Shown: positions 1-10,175, counted from the first letter of the stretch. The stretch is 64,000 bases of DNA from Streptomyces bauhiniae (GCF_004784475.1 NZ_SRRT01000002.1:372001-436000), one strand, 5' to 3'. Numbers and translations: made by a program. Notes: generated from the sequence alone by a model not told the origin.

Positions 1-1116
1 AGCCGGGGCACCGCCATCGTCGTGGGTGCCTCCCTGTCCGGCCTGATGACCGGGCTGACCCTGTCCCGGGCCGGTCTCCACGTGACGGTCCTGGAGCGCT
101 CGGGCCCCTCTCCGCAGAGCGGCGCCGCGCTCGGCCTCGTCGGTGTCGACCTCGACGGCGAGAGCAGGCTGCTGGACGGCTCGAACCGCAGGGCCCCCTC
201 GCTGATCGCCATCGCCGCCGGCGGGTCGAGCGCGATGCACTCCTGGTCCTCGGTCCACGCCAGGCTGCGGATCGCCGCCGAAGCCGATCCCCGTGTCGAA
301 CTCCGTCATCACACCGTCGTCGCCGACGTCGGCCAGGACGCCGACGCGGCCTGGGTGACCACCTCGGACGGCGACACGCTCCGGGCCGACGTCGTCGTGG
401 GCGCCGACGGGCACCGCAGCGTCGTACGCCGGGGCGTCGCGCCGCACAAGCCGGACGCGACCTTCGCCGGCTACGTCCTCTGGCTCGGCATCGCCCAGGA
501 GTCCGACCTCCCTGCGGCGCACCGTCTGGGCCGCCACCAGGAGGGGCCCGACATGATGTCGGGCGGGGACGACTACTTCGTCGGTTATCCCCTGCTGGGC
601 AAGGACGGCAGCAGTGCCGTCGGGTCCCGGCAGCTGGGCTTCGCCTGGTTCGACGCGACCCGCAACGACCTCTTCCGGGAGAAGGGCCGCATCGTCGGCG
701 ACGTGGTGCGACGCTCGCTGCGCAACGACGACATCCCGGAGCGGACGTACCGCGAGCTCGAAGCCCAGGCCCAAAAGCTCTGGCCCCAGCCGTGGCGGAG
801 CGCGGTGCTCGACCGCATCGGCCGGCGCCGGCTCATCGGCACCCCGATCGCGGAGTACGTGCCCGACACGATCGCCAACGGGCGTCTCGCACTCGTCGGC
901 AACGCCGCCCACGTGCAGACCCCGATGACCGGCCAGGGGTTCGACCAGTCGGTGCAGGACGCGGAGGCGCTCGCCGAAGCCCTCGCGGCCGGTCTGCCCG
1001 GGTCGACGATGGAGGAGTGCCTCCGGTCGTACCAGATGACGCGCCTGCACAGCGCTCGTGACCTGGTGCGCTCCGGGCAGCAGTTCAGCCGCTCCTTCTC
1101 CGGCGAAGCCGCCTGA
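1..1116 (+). CDS. FAD-dependent monooxygenase (UbiH/PHBH-like), 5' end missing
   Basis: The reading frame is open from base 1, so the true start lies left of the window; 371 residues are visible. The first residues form a Rossmann FAD-binding strand (AIVVGASLSGL, about residues 5-15) ending in an acidic VLER. The second flavin motif DVVVGADG lies near residues 130-137 and the ribityl-binding motif near residues 299-311 (LVGNAAHVQTPMTGQG). This order is that of single-component aromatic hydroxylases, which use NAD(P)H and O2 to hydroxylate or epoxidise a substrate. The usual GD of the third motif reads GN here, a conservative oddity. A luciferase-like monooxygenase follows 56 nt downstream on the same strand and may be co-transcribed. 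Substrate unknown. Confidence 0.85.
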   Translation, partial: SRGTAIVVGASLSGLMTGLTLSRAGLHVTVLERSGPSPQSGAALGLVGVDLDGESRLLDGSNRRAPSLIAIAAGGSSAMHSWSSVHARLRIAAEADPRVELRHHTVVADVGQDADAAWVTTSDGDTLRADVVVGADGHRSVVRRGVAPHKPDATFAGYVLWLGIAQESDLPAAHRLGRHQEGPDMMSGGDDYFVGYPLLGKDGSSAVGSRQLGFAWFDATRNDLFREKGRIVGDVVRRSLRNDDIPERTYRELEAQAQKLWPQPWRSAVLDRIGRRRLIGTPIAEYVPDTIANGRLALVGNAAHVQTPMTGQGFDQSVQDAEALAEALAAGLPGSTMEECLRSYQMTRLHSARDLVRSGQQFSRSFSGEAA

Positions 1117-1172
1117 CCCGCAGGAGGCGACGACTTCCAGGGGGGCCGCATCCGGCACCACGAGGTAACGAC

Positions 1173-2501
1173 ATGCGCACACCACAGATGCACCTGACCA
1201 TGCAGCTCGTCGGCGGCACCGGCATAGAACCGGGCGCCTGGCGCCGGCCGGGTGTCGCGGCCGACGGATACGTCAACGTCGACGCCGCCGTACGGGCGGC
1301 CAAGGCCGCCGAGCGCGGCAAGTTCGACGCCGTCTTCTTCGCCGACACACCCGCCGTGGTCGACGATCTGTCGACCCGCTCGCCGTCCTGGGCGCCCCTG
1401 GAACCGGTCGTCGTGCTGACCGCCCTCGCCCGGGAGACCGAGCGGATCGGACTGGTCGCCACGTCGTCCACGACGTTCAACCACGCCTATAACGTGGCCC
1501 GCCAGTTCCGCGCCCTGGACCTGGTCAGCGGCGGCCGGATCGGCTGGAACGCCGTGACCACCGGCCGCCCCCAGGCCGCCCTGAACTACGGCGCCGAGGT
1601 CCCCAGCCGTGGCGAACGCTACGCGATCGCCGAGGAGTTCATCGCCTCCGTGATGGCGCTGTGGGGTAGCTGGCCCGAGGGCGCGCTGCTGCTGGACACC
1701 GAGAACGGGCGCTTCGCCGACGCCGAGCGCATCCAGCCGGTGATGGTCCGCGGCCGGCACATGTTCTCCCGCGGCCCGCTGGGCCTGCCGCCCTCCCCGC
1801 AGGGCCAGCCGGTCGTCTTCCAGGCGGGCGGCGGCGGCAACGGCCTCGCCCTGGCCGGGCTCTACGCGAACGGCGTCTACAACAGCCCCTTCGACATCCC
1901 CTCCGGCGCCGCGCACTGGCAGGCGGTCCGGCGGGCCGCGCAGGCCTACGGCCGCGACCCGGACCACATGACGGTCTTCAACGGGATCGTCACCTCGGTC
2001 GGCTCCACCGAAGGCGAGGCACTCCAGCGGCGCCGGGAGCTGGACGAGCTCGGCGACCTGGAATCCCGGGTCCAGTACCTCGGCGTCCAGATCGGGGTCC
2101 CGCTGGACATGGGGGACCTCGACAAGCCGGTCCACAAAGACCTGCTCCGTGACGCCTACGCCCACCCCGGCGACCCGCGCGCGCCGCTCGCGCTGCGCCT
2201 GGCGAAGGAGGGCTGGACGGTCCGCGACGTCATCGCGCACGGGATCATCCAGTACCACCCGGTCGCCGTGGGGGCTCCCGAGCAGATCGCCGACATGCTG
2301 CAGCACTGGTTCGAGTCCGGCGTCGGCGGGGGCTTCACCATCACTCCCGACGCCGCTGACGGCGTGGAGGACTTCGTCGACCACGTGGTGCCGATCCTGC
2401 AGAAGCGCGGCCTGTTCCGCACCGAGTACGAGGGCACCACCCTGCGCGACCACCTGGGCATCCCGTACCAGAACGGACTGCCCGCCGCCCACCCGGCCTA
2501 G
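1173..2501 (+). CDS. LLM-class flavin-dependent monooxygenase (NtaA/SnaA/DszA type)
   Basis: The 442-residue product has the bacterial luciferase-like TIM-barrel pattern of the NtaA/SnaA/DszA group: N-terminal HLTMQL, AAERGKFDAVFFAD near residue 50, then an R-x-GWNAVTT segment near residue 125, and a GGG segment before the C-terminal half. Length is typical for this group. These enzymes use reduced FMN from a partner reductase and O2 to oxidise sulfur- or nitrogen-containing or chelating compounds. No flavin reductase is adjacent. The start follows a GAGGT ribosome site. It lies downstream of the FAD monooxygenase and is closed by a strong hairpin shared with the convergent cupin operon. Substrate cannot be read from sequence. 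Confidence 0.88.
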   Translation: MRTPQMHLTMQLVGGTGIEPGAWRRPGVAADGYVNVDAAVRAAKAAERGKFDAVFFADTPAVVDDLSTRSPSWAPLEPVVVLTALARETERIGLVATSSTTFNHAYNVARQFRALDLVSGGRIGWNAVTTGRPQAALNYGAEVPSRGERYAIAEEFIASVMALWGSWPEGALLLDTENGRFADAERIQPVMVRGRHMFSRGPLGLPPSPQGQPVVFQAGGGGNGLALAGLYANGVYNSPFDIPSGAAHWQAVRRAAQAYGRDPDHMTVFNGIVTSVGSTEGEALQRRRELDELGDLESRVQYLGVQIGVPLDMGDLDKPVHKDLLRDAYAHPGDPRAPLALRLAKEGWTVRDVIAHGIIQYHPVAVGAPEQIADMLQHWFESGVGGGFTITPDAADGVEDFVDHVVPILQKRGLFRTEYEGTTLRDHLGIPYQNGLPAAHPA

Positions 2502-2511
2502 CCCGCGACCC

Positions 2512-2567
2512 GGACATGCCGACGGCGTCGAGAAGGTTGGGCCCTTCTCGACGCCGTCGGCATGTCC
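2512..2567. terminator. Bidirectional terminator hairpin with perfect 25-bp arms
   Basis: Arms at 2512-2536 and 2543-2567 are exact reverse complements, with a 6-nt loop. The hairpin lies between the convergent LLM monooxygenase and cupin genes, so it probably terminates both transcripts. There is no T-run, as is usual in actinomycetes. Confidence 0.85.
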
Positions 2568-2596
2568 TCGTCCGTGCGGTGGACGGGTGCCCGCGG

Positions 2597-3010
2597 TCAG
2601 CCGCCGGTCGTGCGGGGAGCGCCGTACTGCTCCTCGGTGACCGCTTCGTTCCACTCGGTCTCCGGGGTGTCGTCGCCCGCGCCTTCCCACAGGGCGATGT
2701 GCTCCATGAACCGGTCGGGGGCGGCACCGTGCCAGTGCTCCTCGCCGGGTGGGCAGGTGACGGTCTGGCCCGGGTGGGCCTCGAAGACCGTGCCGTCACG
2801 GGTGCCGATCAGCGCGACGCCGGACACGACGTGCAGGGTCTGGCCCAGGACGTGGGAGTGCCAGTGCGTGCGTGCGCCCGGGGCGAAACGGACCAGGTTG
2901 GCCCGCACCCGGGACGGCTCCTGTCCCGCGTGGATGACGTCCCACCAGACGTCGCCGGTGAACCAGTCGGCCGGCGCCTTGCTGGTGGCCTGTCGCTTGA
3001 CGAATTCCAT
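2597..3010 (-). CDS. Cupin-domain protein
   Basis: The 137-residue single-domain cupin is the last gene of a four-gene leftward operon (aldo-keto reductase, Zn-alcohol dehydrogenase, SDR, cupin). Metal-binding motif 1 is HWHSHVLGQTLHVVSG with H49, H51, H53 and Q57 in place of the usual Glu; motif 2 is PPGEEHWHG with H92 and H94. The chosen ATG has a GAGGAA ribosome site; longer in-frame starts give low-complexity sequence. The protein resembles small cupins related to bacterial hydroxynitrile lyases, but neighbours suggest only a role in carbonyl or redox metabolism. A close paralogue with the same motif spacing lies at 20566-20982. Confidence 0.85.
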   Translation of the reverse strand: MEFVKRQATSKAPADWFTGDVWWDVIHAGQEPSRVRANLVRFAPGARTHWHSHVLGQTLHVVSGVALIGTRDGTVFEAHPGQTVTCPPGEEHWHGAAPDRFMEHIALWEGAGDDTPETEWNEAVTEEQYGAPRTTGG

Positions 3011-3041
3011 GATTCCTCGCTGAGTAGTGCGTTGTGCCTGG

Positions 3042-3884
3042 TCAGGCAGCGTCGGTGTGGGACAGGCCGGTGCCCAGTTCTCGCGAGGCCTCGGCCTGGG
3101 CGAGGAGTTCCCCGGCCTTGACCGCGACGGCCTCGATGGCATCCGAACCCGCGACGAACCGCAGCGGCGGCTCCTCGAGGTCCACGACCTTGAGGAGGGC
3201 GTCCGCCAGCTTGGCCGGATCGCCCGGCTGCTTGCCGTTCATCCGCACACGGCCCTCCTGCATGGCCGCCGAGCGCTCGGCGTAGTCGTCGATGGACAGC
3301 TCAGCGAAGTTGGAGGAGGCGTCGGTGAGCAGTTCGGTGCGGAAGTAGCCCGGCTCGACGACCGTGGTGCGGATGCCGAACGGCTCCAGGTCGAAGCGCA
3401 GGGCCTCCATCCAGCCCTCGAGGCCGAACTTGGAGGTGGCGTAGGCGGTGGTGCCGGGCAGGCCGACCAGGCCCGCCAAGGACGAGATCGAGACGACGTG
3501 CCCGGAACGCTGGGCCCGCATCACGGGCAGGACGGCGCGGGTGACGTTCATCGGACCGAACAGGTTCGTCTCCAGCTGTGCCCGCATCTGCGCGTCGGAG
3601 ATCGTCTCGAAGAACCCGCCGTAGGTGTTGGCGGCGTTGTTGACCAGGACGTCGATACGGCCGAAGCGTTCGACGGCCGCGTCGACGGCGCTCCGGGCCG
3701 AGGCCGGGTCGGTGACGTCCAGGGCGACCGGCAGGAGGGTGTCCCGCTCACCGCCGAGGGCTTCGAGGACCTTCTCGGGGCGGCGGCCGGTGGCCACGAC
3801 ACGGTGGCCGGCCTTCAGCGCCTGGCGGGCGATGTCGGCACCGAGGCCGCGACCGGCGCCGGTGATGAAGTAGACCTTGCTCAT
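3042..3884 (-). CDS. Short-chain dehydrogenase/reductase
   Basis: The 280-residue classical SDR has the cofactor motif TGAGRGLG at residues 8-15, NNAAN near 82-86, catalytic Ser134/135, Tyr148 and Lys152 (YATSK). It is longer than typical 250-residue SDRs and shares its layout with the SDR at 49714-50547. It starts at an ATG preceded by GGAGC. It lies 31 nt upstream of the cupin and 59 nt downstream of the zinc alcohol dehydrogenase, so co-transcription is likely. It probably reduces or oxidises a carbonyl/alcohol pair with NAD(P)(H); the substrate is not identifiable. Confidence 0.88.
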   Translation of the reverse strand: MSKVYFITGAGRGLGADIARQALKAGHRVVATGRRPEKVLEALGGERDTLLPVALDVTDPASARSAVDAAVERFGRIDVLVNNAANTYGGFFETISDAQMRAQLETNLFGPMNVTRAVLPVMRAQRSGHVVSISSLAGLVGLPGTTAYATSKFGLEGWMEALRFDLEPFGIRTTVVEPGYFRTELLTDASSNFAELSIDDYAERSAAMQEGRVRMNGKQPGDPAKLADALLKVVDLEEPPLRFVAGSDAIEAVAVKAGELLAQAEASRELGTGLSHTDAA

Positions 3885-3943
3885 GGGGTGTTGCTCCGGA
3901 TCAGGCGATGGTTCGGACGGCGTGGCCGGATGACCGGCCACGC

Positions 3944-4993
3944 TCAGATGGTGGAGTTGTCGATCACGAAGCGGTAGCGGACGTCGCTGCGCAGCACGCG
4001 GTCGTAGGCCTGCTCGATCTCGTCGGCGGAGATGACCTCCACGTCGGCGCCGATGCCGTTCGCCGCGGCGAAGTCGAGCATCTCCTGGGTCTCGGGGATG
4101 CCCCCGATGCCGGAGCTGGCGATGGACTTGCGGCCCATCATCAGGGAGCCGACGTTCGCCGAGACCGGCTTCTCCGGGATGCCGAGATAGACCATGGTGC
4201 CGTCGATGCGCAGCAGGGACAGGAAGGCATCCCCGTCCAGGGAGGCGGAGACCGTGTTCAGGATGAGGTCGAAGGTGCCGGCCAGTTCCTCGAAGGTCTT
4301 CGGGTCGCTGGTGGCGTAGTAGTGGTCGGCGCCGAGGCGGAGGCCGTCGTCCTTCTTGCGCAGGGACTGCGAGAGGACCGTGACCTCCGCGCCGAGCGCG
4401 TGGGCGAACTTCACGCCGAGATGGCCGAGACCGCCGAGACCGATGACGGCGACCTTCTTGCCGGGGCCGGCGTTCCAGTGCCGCAGCGGGGAGTACGTGG
4501 TGATGCCCGCGCACAGCAGCGGGGCGGCCTGCTCCAGGGGAAGTCCCTCGGGGATGCCCAGCACGAAGCGCTCGTCGACGACGATGTGGGTGGAGTAGCC
4601 GCCCTGCGTGGGCGCGCCGTCGGTGTACCGCATGGTGTCGGCGTAGGTGGCCACGAGGCCGCCGCCGGTGCAGTAGACCTCCAGGCCGTTGCGGCAGTTC
4701 TCGCACTTGCGGCAGGAGTCGACCATGCAGCCGACGCCGACCCGGTCGCCGACCTGGTAGCCGGTCACGCCAGGTCCGACCTCGGCGACGACACCGGCGA
4801 TCTCGTGGCCGGGTACGAGGGGGAAGCCGCCCCGGCCCCAGTCGTCACGGACGTGGTGGATGTCGGTGTGGCAGATACCGACGTACTTGATCTCGATCAG
4901 CACGTCGTTCTCGCCGACGGGACGCCGCTCGATGGTGGTGCGCTCGAGCGGGACTCCGGCGGCGGGGGCGGCAAAGGCCGGTACAGCGGTCAT
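3944..4993 (-). CDS. Zinc-dependent alcohol dehydrogenase (MDR superfamily, CAD/YahK-like)
   Basis: The 349-residue product has the catalytic zinc ligands C41 and H63-E64 (GHE), the four structural-zinc cysteines C94, C97, C100 and C108, and a Rossmann motif GLGGLGHLG near residue 180. The arrangement matches cinnamyl-alcohol-dehydrogenase-like enzymes that interconvert aldehydes and primary alcohols, usually with NADPH. A GAGGA ribosome site precedes the ATG. It is the second gene of the operon after the aldo-keto reductase, so the operon encodes three different carbonyl-reducing folds plus a cupin, consistent with aldehyde processing or detoxification. Confidence 0.92.
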   Translation of the reverse strand: MTAVPAFAAPAAGVPLERTTIERRPVGENDVLIEIKYVGICHTDIHHVRDDWGRGGFPLVPGHEIAGVVAEVGPGVTGYQVGDRVGVGCMVDSCRKCENCRNGLEVYCTGGGLVATYADTMRYTDGAPTQGGYSTHIVVDERFVLGIPEGLPLEQAAPLLCAGITTYSPLRHWNAGPGKKVAVIGLGGLGHLGVKFAHALGAEVTVLSQSLRKKDDGLRLGADHYYATSDPKTFEELAGTFDLILNTVSASLDGDAFLSLLRIDGTMVYLGIPEKPVSANVGSLMMGRKSIASSGIGGIPETQEMLDFAAANGIGADVEVISADEIEQAYDRVLRSDVRYRFVIDNSTI

Positions 4994-5019
4994 GATGAGA
5001 AGTCCTCGTGGGGGGGTGA

Positions 5020-6044
<1,025 letters not shown>

Positions 6045-6126
6045 ACGAAAGTAATTCCGTTCTCCGACTAGGTGAAGAGACATTTCTGCCTCTATGAAGA
6101 CTTACACGCCGGAGGGCTGTACTGAA

Positions 6127-6144
6127 GGGTAGGAATCCCTACCC
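6127..6144. promoter_or_regulatory. 18-bp palindrome in the aldo-keto reductase/XRE intergenic region
   Basis: GGGTAGG-AATC-CCTACCC is a perfect inverted repeat with 7-bp arms between the divergent aldo-keto reductase operon and the XRE regulator gene. It is the most symmetrical element in the gap and a plausible operator for that regulator. Binding is inferred only. Confidence 0.45.
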
Positions 6145-6190
6145 CCCAGCCGACCGGTTCCGGCACGGTGACAGCAGTACCCTGATTCGC

Positions 6191-7063
6191 ATGAGCAGGC
6201 AGATCAATCGCAGCGAGCTGGGACAATTCCTCAAGGCCCGGCGCTCCGAGCTGAGCCCCTCGGCCGTGGGACTGCCCGAGACCGGAACGCTGCGACGGGT
6301 ACCTGGCCTGCGCCGGGAAGAGGTGGCTCAACTCGCCTCGATCAGCGCCCAGTACTACACGCGTCTAGAGCAAGGACGCCTCCAGGCGTCCGCGCCGGTA
6401 CTGACCATCCTGGCGGGGGTGCTGCGCCTCGACGACGGCCAGCGGGACTACCTGTTCGAACTCGCCGGCAAGGAGAACACCCGGCCGCGGCGCCAAAAGG
6501 ACCAGAAGGTCCGGCCGTCGATGCAGCGCCTTCTCGAGAGCCTCACGGACATTCCCGCCATGGTCCTCGGCCGCCGTATGGACATTCTGGCCTGGAACTC
6601 GCTCGCGTCCGCCCTGATCACGGATTTCTCCCGGATACCGCAGGAGCAGCGGAATTACGTACGGCTGATTTTCTCCGACTCCACGGTACGGAGTCGGTAC
6701 GTGGACTGGGAGTCCATGGCCCGGGACTGCGTCGCCTTTCTCCGCATGGAGGCCGCGCGGAACCCGGACGACCCGCGTCTGACGGCACTCGTCGGGGAGC
6801 TGTCCGTCAAGGACCCGCACTTCCGGCAGTGGTGGGCCGGTCACCACGTGGCGCACCGGGCCTTCGGGACCAAGGCGATGCGTCACCCTGTGGCGGGCGA
6901 CCTCATCCTCGACTGGGAGACGCTCAGCTCCGCCGGTGACCCCGACCAGCAGCTCACCGTGTGGACCGCGGAGCCGGGTACACCCTCGTACGACGGACTC
7001 CGCTTCCTCGCTTCCTGGTCCGCCACCGACCGCACCGCTCCGCGACAGTCCGGCACGGCCTGA
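6191..7063 (+). CDS. MmyB-like XRE-family transcriptional regulator
   Basis: The 290-residue protein has an N-terminal helix-turn-helix (about residues 12-70) containing the family phrase RRVPGLRREEVAQLA followed by ISAQYYTRLEQGR. The C-terminal half is the MmyB-type PAS-like ligand-binding domain (NSLASAL, then WWAGHHVAHRAFGTK and MRHPVAGDL). In Streptomyces such proteins usually sit divergent to a short redox operon, exactly as here with the aldo-keto reductase operon at 5064-6044. It probably represses that operon and responds to a small hydrophobic ligand, which is inference from the family. A second member follows convergently at 7149. Confidence 0.9.
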   Translation: MSRQINRSELGQFLKARRSELSPSAVGLPETGTLRRVPGLRREEVAQLASISAQYYTRLEQGRLQASAPVLTILAGVLRLDDGQRDYLFELAGKENTRPRRQKDQKVRPSMQRLLESLTDIPAMVLGRRMDILAWNSLASALITDFSRIPQEQRNYVRLIFSDSTVRSRYVDWESMARDCVAFLRMEAARNPDDPRLTALVGELSVKDPHFRQWWAGHHVAHRAFGTKAMRHPVAGDLILDWETLSSAGDPDQQLTVWTAEPGTPSYDGLRFLASWSATDRTAPRQSGTA

Positions 7064-7148
7064 AGGGCTCGCCGGACGGGCATCGACTGGTTCGACACCC
7101 ACATGAAGTAGTTCCCGGAGCCAGGGTCGCCGTCAGAAGGTGCGCGGC

Positions 7149-8030
7149 TCATTCCGTCGTGCGCGGCATCCCTGCCGCCGATTCGACCCGTTCGGTGGCG
7201 GCGAGGCTGGCGAGCAGGGTGAGTGCCTGCTGGGAAGGCGAGTCGGGTTCGGCGGTGTAACCGATGACGGCGAGTCCGGGCGCGCCGGTGACGTCGAGTG
7301 CCTCGAAGCGCAGGGTGAGGTCGCCCACGGCCGGGTGCCGGAATTCCTTGGTGCCGCTGCGGTGGGCGCGGACGTCGTGGGCGGCCCAGCGGGTGCGGAA
7401 CTCGGTGCTGCGGGTGGCCAGTTCACCCACCAGGTTGGTGATCGCCTTCGTGTACGGCGGCTTCGCCGCGGCGGTGCGCAGCAGGGCGACAGCGTCGTCG
7501 GCGGCTTTCTCCCAGGCGGGGAAGGTCTCCTCGGCGCGGTCGTTGAGGAAGATGAACCGGGCGAGGTTGGGCGGTTCAGGCTGGTGAGCGTAGACGGCCT
7601 CGTAGAGGGCGCGGCCGAGGTGGTTGGCGGCGACGATGTCGAGGTAGTTGTTCTGCACGATGGCGGGAGCGGTGACCATGGCGTCGATGAGTGCCTGGAG
7701 GGCCTGGGTGACCTGGCGGCGCGGGGTGCGGGTCTGTTTGCGGCCCGCTTTCCCGGCCGCGCGGGCGAGGTCGAAGAGGTGGGCGGTCTCCACCTCGTCC
7801 AGCCGCAGCGCGCCCGCGATGGCGTGGAGCACCTCCTCGGAGACGCCGGCGACCTGGCCGCGTTCGATCTGGACGTAGTACTCGGCGCTGACCCCGGCGA
7901 GCAGGGCGACTTCCTCGCGGCGCAGGCCGGGCACCCGACGGCGGCCCACCACGGGAAGGCCCACCTGGTCGGGGGTGATCTTCGCGCGGCGGGTGGTCAG
8001 AAAGTCCTTGATCTCCTTGGCGGTCTCCAT
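7149..8030 (-). CDS. MmyB-like XRE-family transcriptional regulator
   Basis: The 293-residue paralogue of the preceding regulator has the same layout: HTH with RRRVPGLRREEVALLAGVS and YYVQIERGQ near residues 30-65, then an MmyB-type ligand domain ending FRHPAVGDLTLRFEALD. It is convergent with the first copy (85 nt apart, no obvious hairpin between) and divergent from the alpha/beta hydrolase at 8180. That hydrolase, and possibly the ketopantoate-reductase-like gene beyond it, is the likely target. The ATG start at 8030 fits the family N-terminus. Confidence 0.9.
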   Translation of the reverse strand: METAKEIKDFLTTRRAKITPDQVGLPVVGRRRVPGLRREEVALLAGVSAEYYVQIERGQVAGVSEEVLHAIAGALRLDEVETAHLFDLARAAGKAGRKQTRTPRRQVTQALQALIDAMVTAPAIVQNNYLDIVAANHLGRALYEAVYAHQPEPPNLARFIFLNDRAEETFPAWEKAADDAVALLRTAAAKPPYTKAITNLVGELATRSTEFRTRWAAHDVRAHRSGTKEFRHPAVGDLTLRFEALDVTGAPGLAVIGYTAEPDSPSQQALTLLASLAATERVESAAGMPRTTE

Positions 8031-8064
8031 GCTTCGAGGCTAAGCCCAGGTCGGGACCGGATGG

Positions 8065-8097
8065 AGAGGCTGCCAGTACCCCCGACAAGGAGCCTCT
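8065..8097. promoter_or_regulatory. Inverted repeat in the XRE/hydrolase intergenic region
   Basis: AGAGGCT (8065-8071) and AGCCTCT (8091-8097) form an exact 7-bp inverted repeat with a 19-nt spacer between the divergent XRE regulator and the hydrolase. A candidate operator only; it does not share sequence with the palindrome at 6127. Confidence 0.35.
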
Positions 8098-8179
8098 GCC
8101 TCGCCCGCGTAAGAAGCCGCAGGGTGGAGTCATCGGCCGGAACGACCGGCCGGAACCACTGTGACCCTCTGGAGTATCC

Positions 8180-9103
8180 GTGGAAGCCATCACCTTCCCC
8201 AACGGCCCGATCGCCATGGCGGGCAACCTCTACCTGCCGGCCGGTTTCGACGCCGAGGGCAGCTACCCGGCCGTCGTCACCGTCCACCCCGGCGGCGGCG
8301 TCAAGGAGCAGACCGCCGGTCTGTACGCGGCCAAGCTCGCCGAGCAGGGCTTCGTCGCCCTCGCCTTCGACGCCTCCTTCCAGGGCGACAGCGGCGGCGA
8401 GCCCCACCACCTGGAGGACCCCTACGCCCGCGTCGAGGACGTCCGCGCGGCCGTCGACCACCTCCAGTCCCTCCCCTACGTCGACCCCGAGCGCATCGGC
8501 GCCCTCGGCGTATGCGCGGGCGGCGGCTACGCGGTCAACGCCGCGCTGACCGACTACCGCATCAAGGCCCTCACCACCGTCAGCGCCGTCAACATCGGCA
8601 CCTCCTTCCGCCGCGGCTGGTACGGCACCGACTCCGACGCCGCCGCCGTCCCCACCCTCCAGGCCCTCGCCCAGCAGCGCACCGCCGAGTCCGCCCAGGG
8701 CGCCGAGCCCGCCTACCTCCCCTACGTCCCCGCCGAGCCGGACGAGAACACCCCCCGCGACCTGGTCGAGGCCAGCGAGTACTACCTCACGCCGCGCGCC
8801 CAGCACCCCAACGCCAAGAACAAGTTCCTGTTCACCAAGAGCGTCTCGCGCATCTTCACCTTCGACGCGTTCCACATGGTCGAGGACCTGCTGACCCAGC
8901 CGATCCTGATCGTCGCGGGCAGCGACGCCGGCTCCCTGTGGATGTCCACCGAACTCCACGGCCGCGCCCGCAGCACCAAGACCCTCCGCGTCATCGAGGG
9001 CGGCACCCACATGGACTTCTACGACGTCCCGAAGTACGTGGACCAGGCCGTCGCCGAGGCCGTCCCCTTCTTCACCCAGCACCTCGCCGCCGCGCAGGAC
9101 TGA
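8180..9103 (+). CDS. Alpha/beta hydrolase with cysteine nucleophile (dienelactone-hydrolase-like)
   Basis: The 307-residue protein starts at GTG behind CTGGAG. The nucleophile elbow is GVCAGG with C112 in place of Ser; the remaining triad is plausibly D249 (GSDAG) and H277 (GGTHMDF). The oxyanion region is HPGGGV near residue 36. Cys nucleophiles are characteristic of the dienelactone hydrolase branch, and YcjY-like proteins are the closest general match. The protein probably hydrolyses an ester or lactone in the cytoplasm; no signal peptide is visible. It is divergent from an MmyB-like regulator and is followed by a clear terminator. Confidence 0.85.
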   Translation: MEAITFPNGPIAMAGNLYLPAGFDAEGSYPAVVTVHPGGGVKEQTAGLYAAKLAEQGFVALAFDASFQGDSGGEPHHLEDPYARVEDVRAAVDHLQSLPYVDPERIGALGVCAGGGYAVNAALTDYRIKALTTVSAVNIGTSFRRGWYGTDSDAAAVPTLQALAQQRTAESAQGAEPAYLPYVPAEPDENTPRDLVEASEYYLTPRAQHPNAKNKFLFTKSVSRIFTFDAFHMVEDLLTQPILIVAGSDAGSLWMSTELHGRARSTKTLRVIEGGTHMDFYDVPKYVDQAVAEAVPFFTQHLAAAQD

Positions 9104-9121
9104 CCGGTCCCGTGGCGCACC

Positions 9122-9156
9122 GGGTGGTCCGCCGGTCCCGGACCGGCGGACCACCC
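9122..9156 (+). terminator. Terminator hairpin after the hydrolase
   Basis: Arms at 9122-9136 and 9142-9156 are a perfect 15-bp inverted repeat with a 5-nt loop, 18 nt past the hydrolase stop. It separates the hydrolase from the ketopantoate-reductase-like gene on the same strand. Confidence 0.8.
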
Positions 9157-9215
9157 GCCCTCGCGGCACCACGACCGCTCCTCTCCGACGTTCCTTTACG
9201 ACTCGAAGGGTCACC

Positions 9216-10175
9216 ATGACGACAACCCCGTACTGGCGCATCGCCGTGATCGGCGCCGGAGCGATCGGCAGCACCATCGCGCTGAAGCTCGCCGAATCCG
9301 GTCACGAGGTCACCATGGCGGTGCGCGACGCGCGGCGGCGGGAGGCCCTGGAGCGTGACGGGCTGCGCGGCCGGGCGCGCGGCGGCACCGTCGAGCGCGC
9401 CGATGTCCGGGTGACCGCTTCGCTCGACGACGACTACGACCTGGTGATCGTGCCGGTCCAGCGCCACCAGATCGACGGGCTCGTCCCGACGCTGGCGGCG
9501 AACGGCTCGGCTCGCATCATGCTCATGTTCAACAACGCCTCGGACGCGGACAGTTGGTCCGACGAGATCGGTGCCGACCGCCTGATCTGGGGCTTCCCGG
9601 CGATCCTCGCCAAGGTGAACGGCGACACCGTCGGGTACTCGATCGTGTCGCGCGTCCAGGTCACCACGATCGGCCGTCCCGACGGCGTGATCGACGACGA
9701 CGTGCGGCAGATCGCCTCGCTGTTCTCCGGCGCCGCCATCCCGACCGTCGTCTCCCCTGTCATCGACGGCTGGCTCAAGACGCACGCCGCGTTCGTCGCG
9801 CCGATGGTGGCAGCGGCCTTCCTGCCAGGACGTCCGGGGCGCGGCCCCCGGCTGAGCTGGTCCTCGGCCCGCGAACTCGGCGCCGCCGTGCGGACCGGTA
9901 TGCGCGCGGTGCGCGGGTCGGGTGCCACGGTCGCGCCGGGCAACATGCGCGCGATGCCGTTCGTCCCCGGACCGGTGCTCACCGCGCTGTTCTGGCTGAT
10001 GTTCGCCTCGCCCGCGGGCAAGGGGATGGTCGCTCAGGTCTCGGACTCGGTGGCGGCCGAGAGCGCGCTGCTGCTGCGCGAGCTGAGCCGGCTGGCCGGG
10101 GCGGCCGGTGTCGACCCGGCACCGCTGGTCCGCCTCGCCGCCCGCATCCCCGCACCGGCGCCCCGCCAGGTGTAG
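9216..10175 (+). CDS. Ketopantoate reductase family protein (ApbA/PanE-like)
   Basis: The 319-residue protein opens with IAVIGAGAIGSTIALKLAESG, a glycine-rich NADP-binding strand at residues 9-29, and the central segment contains FNNASDAD where ApbA proteins usually have an LxNG-type motif. It has the two-domain length of PanE, but the adaptation to accessory redox clusters suggests a role other than pantothenate synthesis. Family members reduce 2-oxo acids to 2-hydroxy acids with NADPH. AAGGG precedes the ATG. It is followed by the broken hydrolase and the leftward aldehyde dehydrogenase operon. Confidence 0.8.
   Translation: MTTTPYWRIAVIGAGAIGSTIALKLAESGHEVTMAVRDARRREALERDGLRGRARGGTVERADVRVTASLDDDYDLVIVPVQRHQIDGLVPTLAANGSARIMLMFNNASDADSWSDEIGADRLIWGFPAILAKVNGDTVGYSIVSRVQVTTIGRPDGVIDDDVRQIASLFSGAAIPTVVSPVIDGWLKTHAAFVAPMVAAAFLPGRPGRGPRLSWSSARELGAAVRTGMRAVRGSGATVAPGNMRAMPFVPGPVLTALFWLMFASPAGKGMVAQVSDSVAAESALLLRELSRLAGAAGVDPAPLVRLAARIPAPAPRQV

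Noticed and set aside
585..2690. Long minus-strand open frame of about 700 codons opposite the monooxygenase genes
   Set aside because: It is the antisense of two well-conserved flavoenzymes, is Arg/Gly/Val-rich with no domain, and reflects the GC-rich codon bias.
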